Part shown: positions 10,031-22,690 of the stretch, one piece after another
Layout: every line of letters begins with the position of its first letter
Numbering within the stretch: position 1 is the stretch's first letter
Origin: Hyperoplus lanceolatus
Lineage: Eukaryota > Chordata > Actinopteri > Uranoscopiformes > Ammodytidae
Assembly: GCA_026929865.2 (NCBI GenBank)
Contig: CM049397.1
Location: 496,001 to 560,000, forward strand
DNA length: 64,000 nt
Direction: 5' to 3'
The notes under the pieces: generated by a model
What the model saw: the letters and a program-made list of their open reading frames with translations, nothing else
The model's database searches: none
Told to the model about the DNA's origin: nothing
Made by a program: the position numbers and the translations under genes

Positions 10031-13000
10031 AAGGCCCGGAGTTTGATCGCGAATGGCCAGGAGTTAAAGAAATGGGTGGGTGAACTTATAGAGCCACCAG
10101 AGTTAATATGTGTGCAAGAAACATGGCTAAAGCCCTGTCTGGATTTTGTCATCCCAGGATATGATTGCTTGAGATTAGATAGACCTGATAGATCAGGTGG
10201 GGGTTGTGCAACTTTTGTTAGGAGTGGAGTGCAATATAGAAAACTTGAGGTTTCTTCTTGTAGTGAATGCTTGGCTGTGGAAGTTTTGAGTCATCACAAT
10301 CCTATAACTGTGTTAAATTATTATAACCCCTGTAAACCTTTGTTAGTGTCAGACTTTGACGAAATAATTGATAAGAAGGTGTCCTGTTATATGGGTTGGA
10401 GATTTTAATGCACATAACCCATTATGGGGAAGTTATCATAGAGATAGTAATGGTGTGGTAGTAGAAGATTTTTTGGATAAGTATGGTTTGGTAGTACTAA
10501 ATGATGCAAGGCCAACTAGGTATGATGTTATGAGAAATAAATGTAGTCACATAGATTTATCAGTTGCCTCTTCAAGTTTAGCAAGAGTCGGTGAATGGGA
10601 TGTAATGGAAGGAAACACTCTGGGTAGTGATCATTACCCAATTACTTGTAGGTTTGGGAGCGATGTGAGGAGAGAAGTGGAGGTGAGGATTCCTAAATAT
10701 AGTTTCTGTAAAGCCAATTGGGGGAAATTCCAGGAGCGTGCTCGCAGCTTAATTGAAGAGGGTGATAGTGAGGGTTCTGTAGATGACTGGAATGCTGCCA
10801 TTAGCTCGACATTACATGAGGCTGCCCGTTACTCCATTCCTTTAAAGCAAGCACCTAGGCCCCATGTGCTGGTTCCATGGTGGAATAAAGAATGTGATGA
10901 AGCTGTCAGAAATAGGAATGTGGCATACAGAAGATTAAAAAAGTATCCAATAATGGTTAATGTAATAGAATATAAGAGACTAAGGGCAGTGGCAAGAAAA
11001 GTAATTAAAGAGGCAAAGAGATGTAGTTGAAGGAATTTCTGTGGTACTCTAGGGCCTGAAACCCCAGTAAAACAGCTATGGTCAGCGGTACGTAAAATGT
11101 CAGGGGTGTACAAAAGTAGGTCCATACCTGTGCTACAGCAAGGTGAGGCTGTTGCAATCTCCAGTAAAGATAAAGCTGACATGTTAGTGGAAAGTTTTCA
11201 AGAGGTGCACAGCTCAGGGAGCCTGGGAGTTGAAAGGTGTGAGAAAAGGACAGAATTGATGGCTGCTAATCAGGGGAAATTGATAGAGAGCTTAGATAAT
11301 GTAAATCCAATAAATCTGTTTTTCACCATTAAAGAGTTGAGGGAAGCAATTATGTCGGGGGCGAACACTACCCCAGGGAGGGATAGGCTGTCGTATGAGT
11401 TATTTAAACATCTGGATGACGTTGTCCTCGAGGATATTTTGGCTTTGTTTAACACTGTGTGGGCAGGGGGCTGTTTGCCAAAGGAGTGGAAACATGCGGT
11501 TGTGGTCCCTATCTTGAAGCCAGGCAAGGAGGCATCTGACCCTAGTTCATACCGTCCTATAGCACTTACAGCAGTGCTATGTAAAATTATGGAGAGAATT
11601 GTCACTAATAGATTAGTGTATTTTTTAGAGACCAAAGGACTCATTGTGAACTATCAAAGTGGTTTCCGAAATGGGAGGTCCACAATGGAGTCGGTTGCAG
11701 TTTTAGACCAGGATATTAAAAGGGCATTTAGCAATGGGGAAAGTGTAGATTGTGTATTTTTAGATATTGAGAAGGCATATGACTCTTTGTGGAGGAGGGT
11801 TTAATGATTAAAATGTTTGACTTAGGAGTGAGGGGGCGGATGTTCAATTGGATTAGGGACTTTTTAATGAACAGAACTATTCAAGTCATGGTGGGTGGCG
11901 TTAGCTCAAAGAGTGTAGAAATAGAGAATGGTACTCCACAGGGAAGCGTTATTAGTCCGGTTTTATTTAACATAATGATTAATGACATTTTCTGTAAAAT
12001 TGAGGGAGGGTTTGGGTTGTCCTTGTTTGCTGATGATGGGGCAATCTGGAAAAGAGGGCGAAATGTTGAGTTCATTTTAAAGCAGGCTCAGAGAGCGTTA
12101 GTGTCAGTAGAGGAATGGGGGAACACGTGGGGCTTCAAAATTTCTGCCTCTAAGTCTAAGTATATGGTATTTGGCTTTAAAAGGAAGTTGCCTAATATTG
12201 GGTTGCAAATGTATGGGTATTCATTGGAGAAGGTAAAGGTTTTCAAATTTTTGGGCATTTGGTTTGAAGAGCGGATGACTTGGGCTGTGCACATCAATAA
12301 AATTGTGTCGAAGTGCGGAAAAGTGGTGAATGTTATCAGAAGTCTAGCTGGGTGTGAGTGGGGCGCTGACAGGGAATCAATGCTTTTGATTTTCCAGGCC
12401 ATGATCAGATCTTCTCTTGACTATGGGTGTTTTGTGTATGGGTCTGCGTCTAAATCAGCTCTGTCAAGGTTAGATGTGCTGCAGGCCAGGGCTTTGTTGT
12501 GGGGCCTTTAGAACTTCCCCAGTCCCTGCCCTGCTTATTGAAATGGGAGAAATGCCTTTATGGTTAAGGCGTATTAAGTTAGGGTACAGTACTGGGTGAA
12601 ACTAAGTGGGTGTCATCAAACTTTTTCAGCAAGGCGTCTGTTACAAGAGTCTGATGGGGATAATAAGTATAAAACATTCTTTGCTAAAATAAATCAGTGG
12701 GCTAGGAGGCTGGGTATGGATCAGGGAAGTGTAGCGGAACATACAAGCTGTCTACCTATGCCATATTGGCTGCTGCCCGAGCTCAGTGTTGAACTTGGTT
12801 CTCTACAGGAAAAAGATAAGAAGCTGGCAACTCCAAAAATAACAAAATATTTAAAGTCAATTTGTGACAACATTTTGATTATTTTTACAGATGGATCAAA
12901 AGATCCAGTTAGTGGGAAAGCTGGGTTTGGAGTGCATGTGGAGCAGCTTGGAGTGAAGTTTGGTCGGCACATCTCTAATGGGAGCTCGGTTTTCACGTCA

Positions 13001-13600
13001 GAGTTAATGGCAATCTTATGGGCTTTATGGTGGGTTGAGGAAACCAGACCTAGAGAGGCTATCATCTGCTCTGACTCTGCAGCTGCTCTGGAAGCCTTAA
13101 GAGAGGGGAAATCTAAGGCTAGACCTGACATTATTAATGAGATTTTAACTGTGATCTTTAGAATTGGGTTTAGGTCAAACATCTCCTTTAGCTGGGTTCC
13201 TGGACATGCTGGGGTCGAGGGGAATGAGCAGGTGGATCAGATCGCAAAACAGAGTTTGGGTAGAGAAGTAGACATCAATATATCATGGGGGAGAGTGGAG
13301 CTGAGAGAAATAATTAAAGATGGTTTAATGAAGGAATAGCAGAGAGGGTGGGAAAAAGAAAGCAGGGGAAGACACTATTTCTCTTTACAATCCCAAGTTA
13401 AAAAAAGAGGTATCTGACCTTTTCATTCCAGAAGGGATTCAGTTAAATGGTGCAGATTAAGGCTGGGGCACTGTGGGTTAAATCACTTTTTGTTTATTGT
13501 TGGAAAACATGTGTCTGGGTTGTGTGAGTGTGGGACACCTGAAACAGTAAAGCATGTGTTGCTTGAGTGCAGAAAATATCGAGCAGAAAGACATTATTAT
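10031..13600 (+). pseudogene. LINE ORF2 polyprotein (endonuclease, reverse transcriptase, RNase H), multiple frameshifts
   Basis: Domains in order. Apurinic endonuclease 10031-10660: ICVQETWL, VGDFNAHNPLWGSY, GSDHYPITC, with a frameshift near 10375. Reverse transcriptase 11340-12330: SYRPIALTAVLCKIMERIV, VFLDIEKAYDSLW, GTPQGSVISPVLFN and the FADDGAIW active site. RNase H 12880-13250: IFTDGSKDP, TSELMAILWAL, CSDSAAALEAL, WVPGHAGVEGNEQVDQIA. A C-terminal cysteine motif lies at 13490-13575 (GLCECGTPETVKHVLLEC). Frame changes occur near 11029, 11800 and 12500 and stops follow 13339. All key active-site residues are still readable despite the breaks. Confidence 0.85.
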
Positions 13601-13819
13601 TTGATAGACTGTTAGGACTTGGAGTTGAGGTTTTTTCTATTTTTTGTTTATTTGGACACCATCAACTGAAGTCAAAAGCTATTCTGCAGTTCCTGCACAA
13701 CACAGGGCTGTATGTAAAAATTTAGGACAACGTCTGACCTGTGGAGGGCAGTAATACGCTAAATAGAGTCTAAATTGCCGGAATTCTATAAGAAGAAGAA
13801 GAAGAAGAAATTAATATTC

Positions 13820-14582
13820 ATTCACAAGAGAGAACGCTACAATCCGACACCCGTCTCACTCATGGTCTCACTGCCGGTGCACGCCAGAGCGACAGATGGG
13901 TGAATGTTTATGCGCCTACAATGGTGGAGCAGGTAAAAATCATTTCCAATGTCTGTTTTGATGGTTTTTATCATGTTTTATCACACTTATGGATCTGAGA
14001 TGATGCTAGATAACTCGCTGCTTGAAGACCGCAGTGCATTAACGTGGTGACAGAGGGACGAGCGAGGGGACTGCTAACTGCAGTAACTGACAGGAAGTTA
14101 GTGTAGTAGCCGAATGTTCCCCATGGCTTGACAAAGACAAGGGCGAGGCTGGACATCATCATTGTGTTTCAGAAAGGTTTATTTCAGGAGCATCCATCAG
14201 ACAATACAGAGGACCTGGTAGTAGCATTAAAGCAGCAGTGAGAGCCGCATGGCACCTCTCGATTAGTTTCAGAACAGTGTCTTATATCTCATATGTGGGG
14301 GGGTATCAAGTGTATAATTTTCTACAAATAGACAGATGGTCTCAAACACAAGTCCTTCTATGGGTGCTCGTTCTTCCCCAGTGACCCCAACCTTTAAGAC
14401 ATACACGCTCAGCAAACTCTGGTATCAACCAGGGCATTTAAATCCACTTCATTAGCTAAAAGAACCATTCCGCTTACAGCACCTTTAACATGAGGCACAC
14501 AGATCTCTGAATATTAATTACGTGTAAACATCATTAAACTTTGATAAAATATCATTAAACTTTGATAATTTTAATTCTAAAA
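13820..14582. other. Intronic sequence, possible old repeat flanks
   Basis: The sequence left of the Nimb LINE (8993-9040) and this segment were contiguous before insertion. A short tandem duplication (atcattaaactttgat, twice, 14532-14568) is present. No gene was seen. Confidence 0.45.
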
Positions 14583-14623
14583 GTTTTTTTTTTTAAACTT
14601 TTTTACATATGGACAAAAAAAAC

Positions 14624-16003
14624 AGAATAAGCAGCGGCGGCTCGCCCATAGAGGGCGATAGGGCGACGCCCTCCTTGAGCCATACCAACAAAAAACAAAA
14701 ATATAATAAGGATAATAATAATGATGAAAAATATATATATTTTTTTGTATTTATAATCATAATTTATTATTTCAATACAGTTTTTACCTGCATCTAAGTC
14801 TAAATATCATTGTACAATCAGCGTCTGTGCTCTGTACCGTCACTCTGGGGCGATTTCGGGCTGGTTGAAAATCGCCCTGAGCACTCTCATAGACTTCAAT
14901 GTAAAACTTTTTTTTTTCAAACTGCAGGCCTCGCAATGCAATCTCTATGGGTTCCGGGGGTGCTCGCCCTAACGTGTTTTCGTCATACGTGCAGTAAACA
15001 ATGAACCAATTACAGTGACAGATACAGTCACATGTCCGGTCTGCTACCCAAAGCAGTCATTTTCAAGACCAACATAACTAATATCAACTCAGGCTAGGCT
15101 GGCAAGCTACTTGATCATGTCATTAAAAGGACTAGGTCCTTTCCAGACAAAATGTAACCATCAAGCAAGTATCTACCAAGATGGATTGGTGGATCGTATA
15201 AACGCGGATTTTCACGGGGCTCGTTTGAATGGCTAACGAGGCTAGCAGGATACTAAGGAGCTGACGCTCTGTTCTGCTGCCGCTGCATGATGATTATGGA
15301 CTGTATACTGGCTTTTAATCCATCCTGATGGCAGCACAGACACCGCATGGATAACTTTGGGTGTCATCTCTATGCATCATCTCTCAGAAAAGGTAAAACA
15401 AACATTAAACATCAATCTGCATATGGACGAGCCAGCGCCGTTCAACAGCTGATCCATAGACTGTTTACTCTGACAGCTGCTGTCCGTCCGTGGCATAACC
15501 CCGCCTACCAAGTAACGGTGCTGTAGACAGCATGGACATATAAAGAAAGGTAGACAGTAATAATGCAAACCAATGTGTTGATTGCACATATGCTATGCCA
15601 GCATCCATTTTTGTTTAATCAGAACACAACTGTCAAGTCAATCAGACTATTGTGATTAATTGTAGAGCAGGTCTCTTAACTTTTAAAGGAAGCCTATATG
15701 AGGAGCACACTGGTAGATGACAAGTTATCTGTGATGGCCACAGCCGGATAATTAAATAATTTTAGAGCTAAAATAATTTTATTCAAGAAATTAACTAATT
15801 TAATGTCCGAAAATACTGTACAGTACAATGCTTGTCTAATGTTGCCAGAGTGGTGCCAGATGAACAGGAAAAACAAACTGTTAAATGCAATATGACATTG
15901 TCATATTAGCTATCTGATTTAGCTTAATTTTGGGTCATTTTACCCATCATGGCAACAATTGCCCCCCCTGAGATTATTGTCAGGAGCCGCCACTGAGAAT
16001 AAG
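14624..16003. mobile_element. Non-autonomous hAT element with 8-bp TSD, inside L1 3' UTR
   Basis: The element at 14632-15995 starts CAGCGGCGGCTCG and ends GGAGCCGCCACTG. The flanking AGAATAAG repeats at 14624-14631 and 15996-16003 are identical. No transposase ORF is present in the 1364-bp interior. Removing it restores a continuous T-rich plus-strand L1 3' UTR. Confidence 0.88.
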
Positions 16004-16187
16004 TTAACACATACAATACATACACAACAACCAACTCCCTCTCCCCTCCCCCTCACTCACATAAACAGACAAGGAATACAGAAAAAAAAGTTAAATAAAT
16101 AACTAAGACAAAATGATTTAAGAAAATAAGCTATAAATACACAAGAAACAAAACAAAGCTAAAACAAAAACAAAACTGGGGCAAACC

Positions 16188-16619
16188 TCACACCTTTTGG
16201 TTCCCTAAGTGCCGCAGCACTGGGCCCCATATAGCGGGGAATTTATGGGGGTGGCCTGACAGTTCATGTCGTAGCGTTTCCACATGTAGAATGCCCACCA
16301 TTTCTCTCAGCCAGGTGTCAAATTGGGGGGCCAAGTCGGACTTCCACAGCCTCAGGATACATCTTTTGGCAATAACCATGCCATACACCATGATTATGCG
16401 AGCATTGTGGTCCAATTTTTCCAGGGCTGTGGAATGTCCGAACAGGGCGGTTTCCGGATCAGGGGTTAAAGACACATTTAAAACATTAGAATACCATTGA
16501 AATACATTTGGACATTCCCAAAAGTGGTGAGCAAGTGTACCCTCGGCAATCCTACACCTGTTACATAAAGGCGAAAGATCTGGGAAAATGTTATGCAGTT
16601 TAACCTTAGAATAGTGCAA
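16188..16619 (-). pseudogene. L1 ORF2 C-terminus
   Basis: The minus strand encodes 143 residues ending at 16188: PLCNRCRIAEGTLAHHFWEC followed by PNVFQWYSNVL. This is the CX2CX7HX4C cysteine-histidine motif and downstream domain at the end of fish L1 ORF2. Upstream frames are broken. It is continuous with 17413-17893 once the MITE at 16983-17412 is removed. Confidence 0.8.
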
Positions 16620-16982
16620 TCTAGGTGTGACCTTAAATTGAATTAACTGAAGCCTCGAGTTTATAGAGCAGGATTTTATACTTTTTAGCGCTCCTCCCAG
16701 ACATCGTCAGCTATTCCAATGTTTAAGTATTTTTCCCAGGCTTGCTTTATTTTTAAAGTAGATTTGTCCTGCTAGTCTAAAAATATTCCCACAAAGATGA
16801 AATCAGGTTTTTAGCTTCTGGTGAACCCAGTAAAACTTTGGACAATTAATCATCTGCGGTTAGAGATTCAAAGGACGTTATATTCTGTCTGACATAATTC
16901 CTTAACTGTAGATACCTGAAGAATTGAGCTTTCGACAGTGAAAACTTTGATACATATAAAGGTCCTCAACTGTTACTATTCC

Positions 16983-17412
16983 CGCCGAGGCGTGAGATCC
17001 ACACGCATGGACCGGCGGCTCTATTACACGCCTTGCCTGACCAGGGCGTGTGAGTTACACGCGCACCTCCCGTTGTCAAGATGGCCGCCGCGGTCGCGCA
17101 CCTCCCGTTGTCAAGATGGCGGCCGCGGTTTTCCGTCAATGTTTTATCTATATTCTAACCTCTCCCTGTCCCCTTGCCCTAACCCTAACCACCCAGGGGG
17201 CTGCAGCTAGATAGTATTGAAATGCTGGGAGAGCATGTCGTGCTATTCCTGGGAGAACATGTCGGCCCCTGTTGTTGCTATTCCTCCGTTCATTTAGACT
17301 ATTCCTCCGTTCATTTAGACGGCGGGAGGTGCGCGTGTAACTCACACGCCCTGGTCAAGCAAGGCGTGTAATAGAGCCGCCGGTCCATGCGTGTGGATCT
17401 CACGCCTCGGCG
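16983..17412. mobile_element. MITE with about 90-bp terminal inverted repeats
   Basis: The left end CGCCGAGGCGTGAGATCCAC reads through cgcatggaccggcggctctattacacgcctt (given in part) and gaccagggcgtgtgagttacacg. The right end is its reverse complement, with only a few mismatches. The interior contains two direct copies of a CACCTCCCGTTGTCAAGATGG unit next to GC-rich runs. It is strongly GC-rich against the AT-rich L1 that it interrupts. The target-site duplication is not clear. Confidence 0.75.
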
Positions 17413-18229
17413 TGATACCGGGTTGGCTCGATAGTTCACAGGCCTTCCTAATTTGGTTCCAAATTCTCTGACCGTTGGACAAGGTAAAGTGGTCTCCTCT
17501 AAAGGAGGCAGGCGGTCTGGGAGAAGAGAAAGTAAGAGAGGTTTTTGGGGCCAAGCTTTTTTCAATTGCCAACCAGGGGGGCAGATCAGGTCTAATGCCT
17601 TTTTCATATGTAAATTGCCAATACACCATCACTCTAGCATTGGCAGCCCAGTAATAATGTAAAAAACATGGTAACCCCAGTCCACCATGCTCCCTGGGTT
17701 TCTGAAGATGGGCTTTTGAGATCCTATGTGCTTTATATCCCCAAATGAAAGGCATTATAATAGAATCAATTGACTTAAAGTAAGATTTAGGAATAAAATT
17801 GGCATATTCTGAAATAGATACAGAAATCTCAGCAGGGAGACCATCTTTACTGCATTCACACGGCCAATAAGGGAGATCGGTAATTTTCTCCATTTCTCTA
17901 TGTTCTCCTTTAGTTTGTTCAAACTTTCCGTAAAATTTTACTTAAAAAGTGTCTTTGGGTTTTTAGATCATTTAATGCCCAGGTACTTTATACTGACCAG
18001 ATTTGTTTTAAACTGCGTATTGGCTAGGAATGTTGGGTCCAGATCTGCTGTTAAAGACAAGAGTTCACTTTTTTGCTAGTTTATGGTGTAACCCGAGACG
18101 TCGCCAAAATAATTAATTAGCTGGAGTAGGTGGGGGATGGAATTCTCGGGGTCGGCTACAAAGAGGGCGATGTCATCTGCGTACAGAGAGATCTTATGGT
18201 CCATCCCACCTAGTGATATTGGCTTTATA
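17413..18229 (-). pseudogene. L1 ORF2, reverse transcriptase active site and downstream
   Basis: The minus strand encodes SLYADDIALFVADPENS (YADD active site, codons near 18172-18183), and further down RISKAHLQKPREHGGLGLPC and FLHYYWAANARVMVYW, typical of L1 ORF2 after the palm. The frame has in-frame stops and shifts. The Tc1 at 18230 sits just upstream of the active-site strand. Confidence 0.8.
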
Positions 18230-19806
18230 CACTGCGTTCCAAATTATTATGCAAATGATATTTTCTCAGATTTTCCTAAATAGTCGATGCAAATGACAGT
18301 CAGTATAATTTTCAAGTCATCAACCGTTAAAGTATGATTAAAATTTTATTGAACAAACCTCCAAATGATAACGGTATTTTTTTCAAAAATTAAAAACTCA
18401 AAATGCACCGTTCCAAATTATTATGCCAAACAGAGTTTCAAAACATTTAATAGGTTGTAAACAAATAAAAATGGTCATTTGTTGAATTTGCAGGATGTGA
18501 AGGTCATATTTAGTGAAGGTCATATTTAGTGAAATCAATAATATTTCAATAAAAAACATCTTAACAGGCCAAGTTACATGTTAACATAGGACCCCTTCTT
18601 TGATATCTCCTTCACAATTCTTGCATCCATTGAACTTGTGAGTTTTTGGAGAGTTTCTGCTTGAATATCTTTGCAGAATGCCAGAATAGCCTCCTATAGC
18701 TGCTGTTTTGATGTGAACTGCCTCCCAACCTCATAGATGTTTTGCTTGAGGGTGCTCCAAAGGTTCTCCAATAGGGTTGAGGTCAGGGGAAGATGGGGCC
18801 ACACCATGAGGTTCTCTCCTTTTATGCCCATGACACAGAGGTATTTTTGCAGCATGAGATGGTGCATTGTCATGCATGAAGATGATTTTACTACGGAAGG
18901 CACTGTACTTTTTTTTGTACCATGGAAGAAAGTGGTCAGTCAGAAACTCAACATATTTCGCAGAGGTCATTTTCACACCATCAGGGACCCAAAAGGGGCC
19001 TACCAGCTCTCTCCCCATTATTCCGGCCCAAAACATGACTCCGCTACCTCCTTGCTGACGTCGCAGCCTTGTTGGGACATGGTGGCCATTCACCAACCAT
19101 CCACTACTCCATCCATCTGGACCATCCAGGGTTGCACGGCACTCATCAGTAAACAAGACAAGTTTGAAAATTAGTCTTCATGTATTTCTGAGCCCACTGT
19201 AACCGTTTCTGCTTGTGAGCATCGTTTAGGGGTGGCCGAATAATAGGTTTATGCACAACTGCAAAGCTCTGGAGGATCCTACACCTTGAGGTTTGCGGGA
19301 CTCCAGAGGCACCAGCGGCTTAAAATACCTGTCTGCTGCTCTGTAACGGCATTTTAGCAGCTGCTCTCCTAATCCGATGAATTTGTCCGGAAGAAACCTT
19401 CCTCATTATGCCTTTATCTGCACCAACCCGTCTGTGCTCTAAATCAGCCACAAATCTCTTCACAGTACGATGATCACGCTTAAGTTTCAGTGAAATATCT
19501 AATGTTGTCATACCTTATCCAAGGTATTGCACTATTTGACGCTTTTCGGCAGCAGAGATATCCTTTTTCTTTCCCATATAGCTTGAAACGTGTGGCCATC
19601 TTAATAATGTGGAACGCCCTTCTTAAGTAGTTTTTCCTTTGATTGGGCTCACATGGCAAACTAATTATCACAGGTGTATGAGATTAATTTCAATGATCCA
19701 AGGCATCCTGAGACACAATATCATACATGAGTTTAATTGAAAAACAAAAAATTTAAAGTTTATGACACTTCAATCCAATTTGTATAATAATTTGGAACAC
19801 TGTGTA
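18228..19806 (-). mobile_element. Tc1-like transposon, near full length, decayed transposase
   Basis: The ends CACTGCGTTCCAAATTATTA (18230) and the reverse complement of TAATTTGGAACACTGTG (to 19804) are inverted, with TA duplications at 18228-18229 and 19805-19806. The minus strand carries transposase pieces in order. These are a basic N-terminus and paired-type HTH (19320-19671: TTLDISLKLKRDHRTVKRFV, RIRRAAAKMPLQSS) and the DDE core (18731-19156: FTDECRATLDGPDGW, GSGVMFWAGIMGRELVGPFW, FMHDNAPSHAAK, SPDLNPIG). Several frameshifts separate them. The element is 1575 bp and shows internal 18-bp direct repeats (aaggtcatatttagtgaa) near 18500. Confidence 0.88.
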
Positions 19807-20754
19807 ATGTCTCCAGCGAGGTGAGCTCCAAGTCAATATCTTTCAAACGTCTTTCTCTAGATTTCTTTAAAGACCCTTCATATGAAATGATATAACCTCT
19901 CATGACCACTTTAAAAGTTTCCCACAAGGTGGAGTCAGAGACATCCGAGGTATCGTTGGTCTCTAAATATTCTGTGATTTTTCCCGACATGTATTTACAA
20001 AAAATTCTGTCGTTGAGCAGAGAAGGGCGTAGACGCCAATTAGCTCACTGTTTGGATCTCACAAAGTCAAGAATAATTGCCGCTGGGGCATGATCCGAGA
20101 TCAGAATGTTGTGATATTTGGTGTCTATTACGTTGGGTATGAGTCTTGAGTCTAATAAAAAATAATCAATACGTGAATACGAATTGTGCATTTTGGAATA
20201 AAAGGAGTAGTCTCTGTCTGTGGGGTGCTGTATTCTCCAGATGTCAACTAAATTAGTAGTTGAAATCAAGTTTTTCAGAACTGTAGATGAGTTAGAAGGG
20301 TAGCTTGTTTTCTTTGATGACCTGTCCATATGCCAATCAAGGATTACATTGTGGTCCCCTGCAGCAATCACGTTTGTGCCCAAAAGGTCGGGTAACATAT
20401 CAAAGGTTTTACGGAAAAAGGCAGCGTCATCAATATTTGGACCATAAATGTTAAGAAGTGTTACATGAACAGAGCAAAGGTACCCAGTTGCTATAAGGAA
20501 ACGACCATTCGGGTCAGTTACTGTAGAGATATGTCTGAAATCTATGTTTTTCTTAATAATAATTGCCACACCGCGGGCTTTGCTCGAAAAAGTGGATTGA
20601 AATATCTGTCCTGCCCATCTGCAGCGCAGCCGGTTCCGCTCTGATGGTCTAATGTGAGTTTCTTGGAGGCACACAATATCGGCAGATACAGATGTAAGAA
20701 AACCTTTGCTTGTTTAATTGGATGGCCCATGCCTCGCACGTTCCAGCTCACCAT
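19807..20754 (-). pseudogene. L1 ORF2 endonuclease and post-endonuclease region
   Basis: From the start MVSWNVRGMGHPIKQAKVFL (20754) the minus strand encodes an apurinic/apyrimidinic endonuclease. It includes MCLQETHIR, NIYGPNIDDAAFF, AAGDHNVILDW, SRIDYFLLDSRL and ISDHAPAAIILDF. The frame shifts once near 20670. The D/N in AGDHNV stands where GDFN is usual. After 19990 comes the spacer typical of L1 (TLWETFKVVMRGYIISYEGS). Confidence 0.85.
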
Positions 20755-21336
20755 GGTAACCCCCCCCCCCTGCTTGTATCATCACCCCCGGGTATCATAC
20801 AAAGTTATACGCCAAAATACACATGCAGTGACACAATAGTTTGCCCCAAACAAAAAGACAGTTGAACCACTAGAACAAAAACACATACAGCCCTCCCACC
20901 CTCCCCACTTTCCCAAACAAAGCGAGGGAAAATACCCTAAGGATAGAATGTGCCCCCAAACCCAATGTCCTCATCCCCAAACGACGAAGACGGCAGGTTG
21001 GATGTAGATTTAAACTTCCGTTGCATCTTGACAGAAAAAGAAAACCCTATCCTCTCTTCATGCAGAGAGGCTCAGAGCGTTCAAACAGAACACCGTGGGT
21101 GCACATAAAACATAAATGAACACCACAATTGAGAAAAGTCACATATTTAGGCACCGAGAGCCCGACGAGAAAGAGAGGAAAAAATAAATAAAATAAAAAT
21201 GGGCATGGAACACACAGAGGATGAGTGCTCGGCCACCGGGCGATGACCAAAAACCTCAGCAGCCAGCAAAGGACACCTTGATCTGGATGTATATTAGTTT
21301 TAAAATAACTAGGCCTATATAATAAAATAAATTGAT

Positions 21337-22251
21337 TTAAAGCGGCTACGAGTAACATTTAAATATCTTTTAAACAGCCTCATGTTTCCTCTGATAATCA
21401 TAAATTTCCTTTAACAGCAAACGAGACCATCAGTGCAAAGAAATATGTTTTTATATAGTTTTTATTACTGCTTTTGGTCTGGTCGCACACCCAGTCCGAT
21501 TTTCGGTTCGCTCGTGCAGGCTCTATGGTCTCATATCCATATTGGTTGCAGATTTCAGTGTGGCGCTGCAACGTGATTTGAGAAGCCTATCCCTCCAGGT
21601 GAGGGAAGGGGAGCGGGAGCCTTGTTTCAGACAGTTATTTGTCGTCATAATGACTGATAATGGGGCTGAACCATCAAAGAAAAAAAAGAGAATGCAATGA
21701 AGAAAAGCTTAAAGGGAGAGTGATATAGGCTACGGGCGGGACGAGCACGTGTATACAATTTCACGAGAGCGAAACTAGACTGCAGTGTTAACTCCTAAAT
21801 GAATGAGCGGTTGGTACTAACACAAAGTTTGCTTTGCTTCACCATCATCAGATAACCATTATCTGAAATAGTCATTATTTACATCAACAACACAAACACA
21901 TTACCTCATCGTGATCCATACTAACTGCCGTCACTCGTTCATTCGCTTTCTGTGAGGACACAGCTCCGTGAAAGATAGTAGTTAGGTGACGCTGTTGCAT
22001 CAACTCATTGCAATCAGGTGTGTGTACTGACTAGCATTAGTTGATGCAGTGTCAAAACCACTCTCACGGAGCCGAAAAGAGTCCTCACACTTTCAACACA
22101 CGGACATACACTATATTGCGCCCTTCTCAGGTCACACTCGCACGCCTAGCACGAGCTAGAAAACAGCTTTGCGACAGCGGGCGTCGTAAAAATACTACCG
22201 CTTTTGTCCAAAGGGGACGCCAACGTGCCATGTTACTCGTAGTGGCTTTAA
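21337..22251. mobile_element. TTAA-flanked non-autonomous DNA transposon, copy 1
   Basis: TTAAAGCGGCTACGAGTAAC at the left and the reverse complement of GTTACTCGTAGTGGCTTTAA at the right give about 20-bp inverted ends bounded by TTAA, the target used by piggyBac and Kolobok elements. The 915-bp interior has no transposase. It closely matches the copies at 53920-54816 (inverted) and 55922-56829 (same orientation). Confidence 0.85.
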
Positions 22252-22453
22252 GCAAAATAAAACTTTGGGCGGCTGGATGGGGCCGGATAACAGTGATCAA
22301 CAAAACGATGTACAAGAAAAAAAAAACACATAGCTCAGCTGGGGAACCCCATCAACGTTCAACACCAAGAAGCAACAGGAGAGCAAAAAGCTGAAGCCGG
22401 CAGCAGCACCTTCACAGAGCTCAGCAGCGCGACAGACAAACGGAGACACACAT

Positions 22454-22508
<55 letters not shown>

Positions 22509-22690
22509 GAGAGACGCACACTCACACACACACACAAACGGAGACTGCCGTCTCCACACAGCTATCCGATAAATGCCAGATTATAAAACACGCATTTAAA
22601 AGGGGGGCTCGCTGTCAATGACAATGTGGGACAACGTCTCAATTTGCGGGACGTACAAAGCGGGACATCTGGTCACCCTAGATGGAGTAA
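22252..22690. repeat. Possible end of a second DNA transposon
   Basis: The segment ends with gcgggacatctggtcaccct at about 22657-22677, the reverse complement of a TAGGGTGACCAGATGTCCC start common among fish repeats. Its other end was not found. Confidence 0.35.
22455..22500. repeat. (CA)n microsatellite
   Basis: About 23 CA units. Runs of alternating V/C or S/H codons in several frames are artefacts of this repeat. Confidence 0.95.

Larger units (their letters stand above)
9041..13819 (+). mobile_element. Full-length I/Nimb-type LINE with 13-bp TSD
   Basis: Identical GAAATTAATATTC repeats at 9041-9053 and 13807-13819 bracket a 4753-bp element (9054-13806). It has a 5' UTR, an ORF1 with CCHC knuckles, and an ORF2 with apurinic endonuclease, reverse transcriptase, RNase H and a C-terminal cysteine motif, then a (GAA)n tail. 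An RNase H domain within a two-ORF LINE places it in the I group; Nimb is the usual fish lineage. At least five frameshifts or stops show it is inactive. The target-site duplication is still perfect, so the insertion is not very old. Confidence 0.9.

Noticed and set aside
10829..11182. Antisense ORFs across the Nimb LINE
   Set aside because: They are shadows of the reverse transcriptase frame on the opposite strand.
22297..22559. Cysteine/valine-rich small proteins
   Set aside because: They are translations of the (CA)n microsatellite.
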